A stretch of 27,051 bases of DNA from an uncultured Bacteroidales bacterium. GTDB taxonomy: Bacteria; Bacteroidota; Bacteroidia; Bacteroidales; Lentimicrobiaceae. The stretch covers positions 1 to 27,051 of the forward strand of contig CALCQV010000152.1 in the NCBI GenBank assembly GCA_937894795.1, written 5' to 3'. Shown piece by piece: positions 1 to 7,324 of this stretch. The position numbers and the translations under genes were made by a program. The stretch's first letter is position 1; every line of letters begins with the position of its first letter. The notes below the pieces were generated by a model. It made no database searches. It was not told the DNA's origin and saw only the letters and a program-made list of their open reading frames with translations.

Positions 1-30
1 AAGCGAGTTCAAAAGTAAGATAAAAAAGGC

Positions 31-57
31 AAAAACCATCCGGCGGATGGTTTTTTG
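31..57 (+). terminator. Rho-independent terminator of an upstream gene
   Basis: An 11-bp perfect stem (31-41 with 45-55), loop GGC, with the A-run on the left arm pairing with the T-run on the right. It probably ends a gene that lies left of the window. Confidence 0.7.
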
Positions 58-60
58 TTC

Positions 61-216
61 GTGGTTCGCGGTTCGGCTAACACACCTCATCCCTAAACCC
101 CTTCTCCTCAAGGAGAAGGGACTTTCGGTATCGTCTAGCGGATAAGTTGTTCCCCCGACTTGTCGGAGCCTGTCCCGATTTATCGGGAGAAGGCTATGTT
201 CCGGGTTCGCGGTTCC
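61..216. repeat. Intergenic cluster of short palindromes
   Basis: This gene-free stretch holds three compact inverted repeats in a row: 99-120 (10-bp arms, loop CA), 155-166 (CCGAC/GTCGG) and 173-188 (TCCCGAT/ATCGGGA). It is flanked by GGTTCGCGGTTC-like words at 63-75 and 203-215. The style is that of REP-type intergenic repeats. No ORF or complete RNA gene is visible here. Confidence 0.5.
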
Positions 217-270
217 TGAGAATTAACCATAATTTAACACGACATCCATTCATAAGGCCTTAACATTGTG

Positions 271-278
271 TATCTTTG
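271..278 (+). promoter_or_regulatory. Promoter -7 element of the response regulator gene
   Basis: TATCTTTG fits the Bacteroidetes -7 consensus TAnnTTTG. It lies 54 bp before the ATG at 332 and downstream of the in-frame ATG at 266, which argues that 332 is the true start. Hexamers TTAACC (223) and TTAACA (234) lie 48 and 37 bp upstream. Confidence 0.6.
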
Positions 279-331
279 TATATAGCAAAACCATAGGGGG
301 CGGTATATGCCTCCGGCAACCTGACAAACCA

Positions 332-766
332 ATGGACCGAACTATAAGGAGTATCATTCTGACGGATGATGATGAGGACGACCGCGACATATTCCGGTCG
401 GCGCTGCAGAGCATCCACCCGGATGTTGTGCTGCATACCTTTGCCGACGGTGAGGAGTTGCGTGCTTTTCTCTGTCATGAGCCCACCGAGTTGCCACATC
501 TGGTATTCCTTGACATCAACATGCCGCGGCTGAACGGTTTCGAATGTCTGGCCATGCTGCGCGAACGCTATAAGCCGCTGGAGCTGCCTGTAGTGATGTA
601 TACCACCTCAAACGACCGTGCCGACCAGGAGAAGGCCGCCCGCCTGGGTGCCAACCTGTATGCCCGCAAACCCAGCGACTATAAGGAGCTTAAGAACCTT
701 ATCAACCGGGTGCTGGCCATCGACTGGCAGGAAAGGATTGTGAGGAGGGATGGGTTTGTGATGTAG
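332..766 (+). CDS. Single-domain response regulator (CheY/Rcp1-like receiver)
   Basis: A 144-aa stand-alone receiver domain with no output domain. It should be phosphorylated by a histidine kinase and act by protein contact, as in CheY- or Rcp1-type regulators. Visible key residues are the acidic cluster D12-D14, phospho-acceptor Asp61 in the LDINMP motif, Thr91/Thr92 in the YTTS motif and Lys113 in the RKPS motif. The start at 332 is chosen over an in-frame ATG at 266 because a TAnnTTTG box lies at 271-278, inside the longer reading. No cognate kinase is adjacent; the gene stands alone between intergenic regions, so its pathway cannot be told. Family assignment is firm, role is open. Confidence 0.9.
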   Translation: MDRTIRSIILTDDDEDDRDIFRSALQSIHPDVVLHTFADGEELRAFLCHEPTELPHLVFLDINMPRLNGFECLAMLRERYKPLELPVVMYTTSNDRADQEKAARLGANLYARKPSDYKELKNLINRVLAIDWQERIVRRDGFVM

Positions 767-1038
767 GGATTAGGTGTAATGATATTTCCTGATACAATCT
801 TATATAATGCTGTAAATCGGTAATCAAGCTTCCAGTTTTATTACCAATAATCATTCTAAATTTAAAATAAATAAAATTATTTTTGTGTATTGCCATACTT
901 TATACAATTAATTTTTAGATTTGTATCGTATTAGGGCTATAATCTGATTCTTCACACCCCTCAGCTGAACTCTGGCCTGTGGATTTAGTCCGCTAGAATT
1001 AAATCGTGAACTCGTAATCCAACTTAAATATTACCACG
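767..1038. other. AT-rich intergenic region with two candidate promoters
   Basis: This gap holds no credible ORF. Two TAnnTTTG matches are present: TATTTTTG at 878-885 and TAGATTTG at 916-923. Either could drive the T9SS protein gene at 1039, giving leaders of roughly 145 or 110 nt. The region shares the low GC of the following gene. Confidence 0.45.
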
Positions 1039-3420
1039 ATGCGAAAAGCAACTCTATCTATTGCTGTATTATTATCATTCTTATTGACGATATCAGGACA
1101 TTGTCAAAAATCCACGGATCATTTCAGATCAAAACAAACTGGTCGCTGGGGCCTTGCTAGTACTTGGGAGTCTTCTTCAGATTCTATAAATTGGATTAAT
1201 GCTACAGTATTTCCCGATGAAATGAGCAGCTCTATAATTATACAGACTTCTCATGTGATAAGTCAGTGGAATACCGGTTTGAAGATTGATCAAATCACAG
1301 TTATGCATGATGCAATCCTTGAAATTGCCAGTGTCACCACCCTCATGGATGGCCCGGGTGATGACTTATCTGTTTATGGAACCCTTCATGTATTTAGTAT
1401 TCTATCAAAGGCACCATCAGCCAATATTGTTATAAAAGATGGAGGGAATTATTTGGCAGATATATCCAGTAATGATAATATTCATAATTGCATCTGGGAA
1501 ACAGGATCTACATTAGAATTAAATAATTTTAGTAATAAATCAAGTATTACTGGCATGTCTCAAAGTTTCCATCACATTTTATGGAATGGATCAACACAAA
1601 CAACAGACGTTTCTCTCAATCTGACGAATGGTTTCCAAGCAAATGGCAGCTTTTTGGTACAATCAACAAACAATAAGTATATAATACTTTCTTCATCAAA
1701 TGAACCAAGAGACTGGTTAATAAACGGAAATCTTGAATTACATGAAATCTCTTCAATGAAGCTGTCTGATGGAACCGGTCCAATAAAAATAACTATAAAT
1801 GGAGACCTGATAATAGGCAATTCACCGAATTTGTTATCAAGATTAGTAATGGGTACAGCAACAAATGCTGGAAATGTCATAGATCTGTCTGGGAACCTTA
1901 TTGTTAATAGCAGTGGTGGTATTAACCATAACTCCAATGTTATGAATGGCACTATTTGTTTTGTCAACACTTCCGACATTCAGAATATTCAAAATCCCTA
2001 TGACCGAATATTCAAAATCAATTTTATCCTGAATGAAGGCGTTTCTGTGAGTTCCAGTAATTGGAGAGTTGATCCCACATATCAACTAACATTAAAAAAC
2101 AATGCCTCTTTAATTACAAATTCTGATGTACCTGTATCAATTGAACGAACATTAGTCAATGCTGACTGGGCTGTGGCCATGGATGGATGGCACTTAATTT
2201 CATCTCCGGTAAGCGGGCAATCAGTTGGAACAGGTGGTTTTACATTTCCAATCGGCGATCCTCATTATAATGCCTATGATTTCTATGGCTGGAATGAGTC
2301 AACAAATGACTGGTTAAATCAAAAAGTAGCGGGTAATGATATAACTACCTTTATTCTAGGTACCGGGTACCTCGTGGCTTATGATGATGGAGGAACCAAA
2401 ACATTTTCAGGGATTCTGAATAATGAATCCATTACACTTTCAAATCTTTCTTATAGTGGAACCGGTTCCTATGGGGGCTTTCATTTATTAGGAAATCCCT
2501 TCCCCTCAGCTATCAACTGGAATGATTCACAGTGGCTAAGAAACGATGTAAGCAATGTGGCTTTTGTTTGGAATGAAACAGCTGAGAACTACTTGCCGGT
2601 AACTGAAATTAATCCAATTATAGCCGCTCAACAAGGTTTCTTTGTTCGAGCGTTATCTACAAATAACAGCATCGTAATACCTGAAACTGCCAGAGTGCAT
2701 AGCAGCATTTCCTTCAATAAAGAATACAATCCGCTGATTTCGACTTCTGGTACACTTTACCTTAGGGTGACGAGCCATTGCGATTCTACATTTGATGAAA
2801 CTATTGTACGTCTGCATCAGGAATCACTGTCAGGGTATGATGCAAATGACGGTTCTAAACTCACAGGTAGTCCCCGTGCCCCGCAACTTTATACTATGAT
2901 CGAGCCAGATGATAAAGCCTCAGTGAATGTTTTTTCCAGATTTGATCCTCCTGAAACAGTACCACTCTTTTTTAAACCTGGATCAATGGATTCTTATTCT
3001 CTGGAGGTTATACTCAACTCGATGGAGGAGAATGTATTCCTGGAGGATATCATTACAGGACAGATTACAAAGCTATCCACAGGTACCAACTTCTCATTTA
3101 ATGCCTCTCCACAAGATGATCTCAATCGTTTTCTCATCCATCTTGGTCCGTTAGCTGTTGAGGAAACAGAAAAGGAATCTCTTACCATCTATTCAGACGG
3201 TCGAAATATAATCATTTATCCAGCTTCATCCTCCTCTCCCCTTTCAGAACCACTACACTATACCCTTCTAACCCTCTCCGGCCGTGTTCTCCTGCAGGGC
3301 CGGCTGGAGGGGAGCCTGCCGGCAGCAGTTGATTTGCCACCCCTGCCTCCTTCTGTGTACCTGTTGTCGCTGAAAAGCAGCAGCTTGGGGGTGTTGTCAA
3401 AAAAAATTGTCATTTTTTGA
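1039..3420 (+). CDS. T9SS-secreted surface protein, beta-helix-like, type A sorting domain
   Basis: A 793-aa secreted protein. Residues 1-23 form a signal peptide ending near GHCQ. Next comes the common Bacteroidetes N-terminal module with T-G-x-W and STWESS motifs (about 28-75). A long Asn/Ser/Thr-rich repetitive stretch follows (about 75-370) that reads like a right-handed beta-helix. A module with GWHLISSPV and HLLGNPFPSAINW motifs spans about 380-560. The C-terminus (about 720-793) has the features of a T9SS type A sorting domain: a TLSGRVLLQG strand, a PPSVYLLSLKSS strand and a final KKIVIF. It is expected to be exported by Sec, then moved across the outer membrane by T9SS and anchored or released. 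The passenger is markedly AT-rich, while codons from about 3215 onward are GC-rich, suggesting a mosaic. No catalytic motif was recognised; adhesion is only a guess. Confidence 0.85.
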   Translation: MRKATLSIAVLLSFLLTISGHCQKSTDHFRSKQTGRWGLASTWESSSDSINWINATVFPDEMSSSIIIQTSHVISQWNTGLKIDQITVMHDAILEIASVTTLMDGPGDDLSVYGTLHVFSILSKAPSANIVIKDGGNYLADISSNDNIHNCIWETGSTLELNNFSNKSSITGMSQSFHHILWNGSTQTTDVSLNLTNGFQANGSFLVQSTNNKYIILSSSNEPRDWLINGNLELHEISSMKLSDGTGPIKITINGDLIIGNSPNLLSRLVMGTATNAGNVIDLSGNLIVNSSGGINHNSNVMNGTICFVNTSDIQNIQNPYDRIFKINFILNEGVSVSSSNWRVDPTYQLTLKNNASLITNSDVPVSIERTLVNADWAVAMDGWHLISSPVSGQSVGTGGFTFPIGDPHYNAYDFYGWNESTNDWLNQKVAGNDITTFILGTGYLVAYDDGGTKTFSGILNNESITLSNLSYSGTGSYGGFHLLGNPFPSAINWNDSQWLRNDVSNVAFVWNETAENYLPVTEINPIIAAQQGFFVRALSTNNSIVIPETARVHSSISFNKEYNPLISTSGTLYLRVTSHCDSTFDETIVRLHQESLSGYDANDGSKLTGSPRAPQLYTMIEPDDKASVNVFSRFDPPETVPLFFKPGSMDSYSLEVILNSMEENVFLEDIITGQITKLSTGTNFSFNASPQDDLNRFLIHLGPLAVEETEKESLTIYSDGRNIIIYPASSSSPLSEPLHYTLLTLSGRVLLQGRLEGSLPAAVDLPPLPPSVYLLSLKSSSLGVLSKKIVIF

Positions 3421-3460
3421 AAAAAATGTTCCTTATATCTATTAAATTTTGATTTTTTAC

Positions 3461-3468
3461 TAAATTTG
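3461..3468 (+). promoter_or_regulatory. Promoter -7 element very close to a start codon
   Basis: TAAATTTG matches TAnnTTTG and ends only 7 bp before the ATG at 3476. If it is used, the transcript would be almost or fully leaderless. Confidence 0.45.
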
Positions 3469-3475
3469 TCGCGTT

Positions 3476-3733
3476 ATGAAGGCTCATAACTTTTTCCGTT
3501 ACATTAAGCTCAGCATATCGTCGGCAGTCCTCTATGGACTGCTGACTCTTTATAACCCCTGCACGGTGGCCGCACAGGCGCCCCCACCGCCACCTCCCGG
3601 CTACGGACATGGTTCTGACGGCAACCAGCAACCCGGCGAGGGAGGCGATGCCCCCCTGGGCACCGGACTGGCGCTGCTCATCGGCTTCAGCGGTATCTAC
3701 GCCTTTTCCAAATACCACCGCAAACATAAATAA
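3476..3733 (+). CDS. Small secreted Pro/Gly-rich protein with C-terminal TM anchor
   Basis: An 85-aa protein of unknown function. Residues 1-34 look like a signal peptide ending at VAAQ. Then come a run of six prolines after APP, a Gly-rich linker (YGHGSDGNQQPGEGG), the segment APLGTGLALLIGF, a single hydrophobic stretch (about 61-77) and a basic tail KYHRKHK. This short-secreted, TM-plus-basic-tail layout recalls the PID-CTERM-like small proteins of Bacteroidetes, but the PID signature itself reads PLG here, so the match is only suggestive. It follows the T9SS gene by 55 bp with its own candidate promoter, and its stop lies 3 nt from that of the convergent glycosyltransferase. Its GC content matches the neighbours on its right rather than the AT-rich gene on its left. 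Confidence 0.75.
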   Translation: MKAHNFFRYIKLSISSAVLYGLLTLYNPCTVAAQAPPPPPPGYGHGSDGNQQPGEGGDAPLGTGLALLIGFSGIYAFSKYHRKHK

Positions 3734-3736
3734 CTC

Positions 3737-5245
3737 TTACTTCAAAAGTTTGAACCTGTAAGCCACCGCCTTGCCCGTCATGGGGTCGTGGTAGGTGGCG
3801 TCAACCGTATAGTAATCCTTCAGATAGTCGTTCCACTGCTTCAGGTACCAGGCGGTACTGTCGGCACGCGACAGCAGTCGCGGATTGAGTATGCGGAAGC
3901 CCAGTGCATCAACGGGTTCCAGCTCAGGGGTGGTTACATGGGTGAAGGGGGCATTGATGACCACTATGGTAGCCGGCTTGTAGGGTATGTTGGTGGGCAG
4001 CTCCTCATTGGGATTGCGCGCCCGCAGGGGCGAGAACTGCTGCTCAAAGTAGTAGTTGTAGAAGCGGTACAGCTGGCTCACCACCACCTGGTTTTGTCCG
4101 TAGCGGTTGTCTTTCTTGACCACCTCAGTGATGCCCCTGAAGTTCTCCTTGACGGGCTTGAAGTAGTATTCGTTGACAAACAGAAGGTTGACGATATTGG
4201 CCACCACCACCACGGGCAGTATCCACTTGAGGTGATTCCGCCTGAGCGTGAGGTATCCGTGAATGACCATCACCATCAGGAAGGGGAGCCCCACGAGGGT
4301 GCTGTGCTTGCTGAGCATGGGTTTAAAGATGGAGATGAAGTAGGTAACCACAAAAACGCTCCCGGCAATGTACTGCACCACCAGGCGGTAGGGACTGGGA
4401 CGGAAGCTTATTTTATGTTTTTGATGTAGTGCATCATAGCCATACAGGCCCAGGCCTATGAGTATGAAGAGGGTGGTTACGGGCTCCTTGCCGGTGTATT
4501 CATAGAGGTACTCAAAGAAATACCAGGGGGCGGGCAGCTTCATGAAGTGCTTGGTGCCCGCCGTTTGGAACACCACCGGCAGCCAGGGCAGGTAGAGCAG
4601 CAGTATGGCAAGCCACATCAGCACAAAGCGCCAGACCAGCCTCTTGCGTATGTTACGGCGCCAGCGCAGGTGCCACAGGCAGAAACCATGGCCCATCATG
4701 ATGAAGAAGCCGTAATACTGCGTATATACCATAAGGGCGCCCACCAGCACATAGTTGAAAACATTGGAGGCGTAATGCCGCTTCACCTCCTTCAGGAAGA
4801 TGAGGGTGGATATGATGGCCAGTCCGAACATGTATATGTACATGCGTACCTCCTGGCTATACTTGATATGGTAGAAGAAAACCGAAAAGAGGAGGGCCAG
4901 GGCATAGCCGGTTGACTTGTCGCGAAGGCCGCGGCCCAGCTTGTATACCAGCATGATGGTAAGGCATCCCGTAACAATTGACAGGTAGCGGCCGGTGAGG
5001 TCATTGTAGGGCATGAACTGGAAGAGCGTGTTCAGCAGGAAGTAGTGGAGCGGCGGATGGAAATCAGTGCTTAAGTCGGTTGCTATGTCGCCGTACGATT
5101 GATCGGGATTGGCAACGGTCATGGTATAGAGTTCATCAAACCAGAGGCTTTGCAGGTCAGGATGATAAAAACGGGCTGCCACCGTGAAGGTGAAAATAAC
5201 AGCCACCAGCAGGTACTCCAACAGGGTTTCCTTGAGACGGGTCAT
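3737..5245 (-). CDS. GT39/ArnT-like multi-pass membrane glycosyltransferase
   Basis: A 502-aa polytopic membrane protein of the PMT/ArnT (GT39-type, C-fold) class. These enzymes move a sugar from a polyprenyl-phosphate donor to a lipid or protein acceptor on the outer face of the inner membrane. The motif LWFDELYT near residue 30 carries the Asp-Glu pair placed after the first TM helix as in this family; the HPPLHYFLL motif (about 63-71) is also typical. About ten TM helices follow to about residue 355, then a soluble C-terminal domain beginning near KPVKENFRG. I chose the ATG at 5245 (MTRLKETL) over one at 5266 because it begins directly before TM1; the longer start is possible. It stands alone and is convergent with the small secreted gene, so the acceptor cannot be inferred. 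Confidence 0.85.
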   Translation of the reverse strand: MTRLKETLLEYLLVAVIFTFTVAARFYHPDLQSLWFDELYTMTVANPDQSYGDIATDLSTDFHPPLHYFLLNTLFQFMPYNDLTGRYLSIVTGCLTIMLVYKLGRGLRDKSTGYALALLFSVFFYHIKYSQEVRMYIYMFGLAIISTLIFLKEVKRHYASNVFNYVLVGALMVYTQYYGFFIMMGHGFCLWHLRWRRNIRKRLVWRFVLMWLAILLLYLPWLPVVFQTAGTKHFMKLPAPWYFFEYLYEYTGKEPVTTLFILIGLGLYGYDALHQKHKISFRPSPYRLVVQYIAGSVFVVTYFISIFKPMLSKHSTLVGLPFLMVMVIHGYLTLRRNHLKWILPVVVVANIVNLLFVNEYYFKPVKENFRGITEVVKKDNRYGQNQVVVSQLYRFYNYYFEQQFSPLRARNPNEELPTNIPYKPATIVVINAPFTHVTTPELEPVDALGFRILNPRLLSRADSTAWYLKQWNDYLKDYYTVDATYHDPMTGKAVAYRFKLLK

Positions 5246-5310
5246 CAGATTCAGATTAAGGAACAATCAATTTCCTATAGGATAAACAAGCATGTATGCG
5301 AATCAGAGAA

Positions 5311-5318
5311 CAAACGTA
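5311..5318 (-). promoter_or_regulatory. Promoter -7 element of the GT39 gene
   Basis: On the minus strand this reads TACGTTTG, matching TAnnTTTG, 66 bp upstream of the ATG at 5245. No clear -33 element is seen. Confidence 0.5.
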
Positions 5319-5371
5319 TGAAAATAATTGGATTAATTGATGTAAACGGAATGGAAAAGTTGGTGTTTCTC

Positions 5372-5608
5372 GGTAGGGACAGGTCGTGACCTGTCCGCCA
5401 ACAACGAACAACGAACCATGAACCGGGGTTGTACCTGTATACCCTTACGGGTGAGAAAGGGGTGCATGGGAGTGGGAAGTTTGTGGTGAAGTAGGTAGGG
5501 GTAATCATCAAACGGACATAAACCGTTCCATCAGGAATATCATCAAACGGACATAAACCGTTCCATCAGGAATATCATCAAACGGACAACTCGCGAGTTG
5601 TCCCTACC
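5372..5608. repeat. Palindrome-bounded intergenic element (REPIN- or MITE-like)
   Basis: The outer ends are a perfect 10-bp inverted pair: GGTAGGGACA (5372-5381) and TGTCCCTACC (5599-5608). Each end is itself part of a palindrome: 5377-5396 (9-bp arms, loop GT) and 5584-5603 (20-bp perfect palindrome centred on TCGCGA). Inside lie an AACAACGAAC-rich segment and the 35-bp tandem repeats. No ORF is credible. The rest of the 5246-5753 gap holds only the flanking promoters. Confidence 0.5.
5504..5588. repeat. 35-bp tandem repeat, 2.4 copies
   Basis: Copies at 5504-5538 and 5539-5573 are identical; a third copy keeps the first 15 bases (5574-5588) and then runs into the 20-bp palindrome. Each unit contains the core AAACGGACATAAACCGTT. 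There are no spacers, so it is not a CRISPR array. Confidence 0.85.
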
Positions 5609-5668
5609 CTTTATATTTTATTTATATCCTCCGCATCATCCTTTAGATTTCATTTATAACATACGGTG

Positions 5669-5676
5669 CAACTTTG
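5669..5676 (+). promoter_or_regulatory. Weak candidate -7 element for the trkH-kdpDE operon
   Basis: CAACTTTG differs from TAnnTTTG at the first base. It is the best match upstream of trkH, 78 bp before the ATG at 5754. Confidence 0.3.
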
Positions 5677-5753
5677 CAGGCGGTTAGAGACGGTATGGTT
5701 TGCCACAAGCGATGGGTGCCTGCCGGTTCCCGTTGCTAAGTTTTGAGATCATT

Positions 5754-7280
5754 ATGAGAAGGTATTTGAATCTGGGGGTCATTGGGAGGGTGCTGGGCAT
5801 AAACCTGACGCTGCTTTCGGCTGCATTGCTTATTTGTGCCGGGGTGGCCCTGCTGATGCATGAGGATACGGTTCCTTTCCTGGTGTCGGGGCTCATAACT
5901 TTCTTCACAGGGTTGCTGATGCTGTCACCCGTGCGGGAGGGAGGCAGAAGGGCTGACCTTAACCGTACAGATGCTTATTTTACGGTTACGGTATCATGGG
6001 TACTTATGAGTTGCGCAGGGGCCCTGCCCTATCTGCTTTCAGGGAGCATTCCCAACGTGGTGGATGCCCTGTTTGAGTCGGTATCAGGTTTCTCCACCAC
6101 GGGGGCCTCCATACTCACCGACATAGAGGCGCTGCCCCGCTCCATACTGTTCTGGCGTAGCCTTACCCACTGGATTGGCGGTATAGGGATCATCATACTG
6201 GTGATTATTGTGATGCCTTCATTCAAGATTGGAGGCTACCACCTGTTCACCATGGAGTCGTCGCTGCAGCAGAAGATCAGGCCTAAAACCCGTTCCATTG
6301 GCTTCACGCTGCTGATGATATACATGGCACTCACATTGCTGGAGATTGGTTTCCTGCTGGCGGGAGGAATGGGTCTGTATGAGAGCGTGTGCCATTCGTT
6401 TGGCACGGTTGCCACGGGGGGCTTTTCGCCGAAGAATACCAGCATTGCCGGTTACTCGCCTTACATACAGTATGTTATTGCGATATTCATGCTGCTGGCG
6501 GGGGTTAACTTCTCCCTCTATTTCTATTTGGTGCGGCGTGAGGTGAGCAAGATACGCGAGAACCAGGAGTTCAGGTTTTACCTGGGGATGGTGGGGGCCA
6601 TTACGGCAATCATCACGGTTGCTATTTTCATAAATATGAACAAGTCATTGGAAGAGTCGTTCAGGGAGGCTTTCTTCCAGGTGGTATCAATCATAACCTG
6701 CACGGGTTTTGCCACGGCCGATTATCTGCTTTGGCCAACATACGGGTGGATACTCCTGTTCATGGCCATGTTTCTGGGGGGGAGCACAGGCTCAACATCA
6801 GGCAGCATCAAGATGGCGCGCCACCTTATTTTATGGAAGAACTTCAGGAATATATTCCGCCGTATGCTGCACCCCACTGCAGTACTTCCCATTAGGATCA
6901 ACAACCGGCATCTGAGTGAAGATGCCAACCAGGCAGCCATAACCTTTATAGCGCTTTACCTTATAGTTTTTGTGATAGGCAGTTTTTTGCTTACCGTAAC
7001 GGGAGCTGATCCGGTAACTTCAGTTGGCTCAGTGGCCACCTGCATGGCCGGCATTGGCCCCGGACTGGGCACCACGGGTCCGGTAAGCAACTTTGCCCAC
7101 CTGAGCGATGCAGGCAAGATATTGCTGAGTGCCCTGATGCTGCTGGGCCGGTTGGAGATTTATACCGTGCTCATACTGTTCACCCGCAGTTACTGGACAC
7201 CGCGCCATGCCGGTAAGAATGAGTTTGCGCCCCCTCCATTGATATCGCCGGAGAGCATCAGATATCACGGAAATAAATAG
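5754..7280 (+). CDS. trkH: TrkH-family potassium uptake channel subunit
   Basis: A 508-aa inner-membrane protein of the TrkH/KtrB superfamily, which passes K+ (or Na+) inward with a cytosolic nucleotide-binding partner (TrkA/KtrA). Four pore-loop repeats are visible with the expected selectivity-filter glycines: STTGAS (about 114-119), TVATGGF (218-224), TCTGFAT (315-321) and AGIGPGLG (432-439). The intracellular loop motif GGSTGSTSGSIKMARH (342-357) is also typical. The ATG at 5754 starts MRRYLNLGVIGRVLG, the usual TrkH N-terminus; an in-frame ATG at 5700 would add an unconserved 18-residue leader. It is followed after 44 bp by a KdpD-like kinase and its regulator, suggesting K+-responsive control. 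No trkA gene is in the window. Confidence 0.95.
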   Translation: MRRYLNLGVIGRVLGINLTLLSAALLICAGVALLMHEDTVPFLVSGLITFFTGLLMLSPVREGGRRADLNRTDAYFTVTVSWVLMSCAGALPYLLSGSIPNVVDALFESVSGFSTTGASILTDIEALPRSILFWRSLTHWIGGIGIIILVIIVMPSFKIGGYHLFTMESSLQQKIRPKTRSIGFTLLMIYMALTLLEIGFLLAGGMGLYESVCHSFGTVATGGFSPKNTSIAGYSPYIQYVIAIFMLLAGVNFSLYFYLVRREVSKIRENQEFRFYLGMVGAITAIITVAIFINMNKSLEESFREAFFQVVSIITCTGFATADYLLWPTYGWILLFMAMFLGGSTGSTSGSIKMARHLILWKNFRNIFRRMLHPTAVLPIRINNRHLSEDANQAAITFIALYLIVFVIGSFLLTVTGADPVTSVGSVATCMAGIGPGLGTTGPVSNFAHLSDAGKILLSALMLLGRLEIYTVLILFTRSYWTPRHAGKNEFAPPPLISPESIRYHGNK

Positions 7281-7324
7281 TAGCTTTGTAATACTGCCCG
7301 CATATATGAGGCAGGTATAAGCCA

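Noticed and set aside
266..331. N-terminal extension of the response regulator from the ATG at 266
   Set aside because: The TAnnTTTG box at 271-278 lies inside it, and the receiver fold starts normally at the ATG at 332.
3788..4429. 213-aa plus-strand ORF inside the glycosyltransferase
   Set aside because: It is antisense to a clear GT39-type membrane protein, is His/Gly/Val-rich and has no domain or promoter.
5504..5588. Possible CRISPR array
   Set aside because: The 35-bp units are directly abutted with no spacers, and there are no cas genes in the window.
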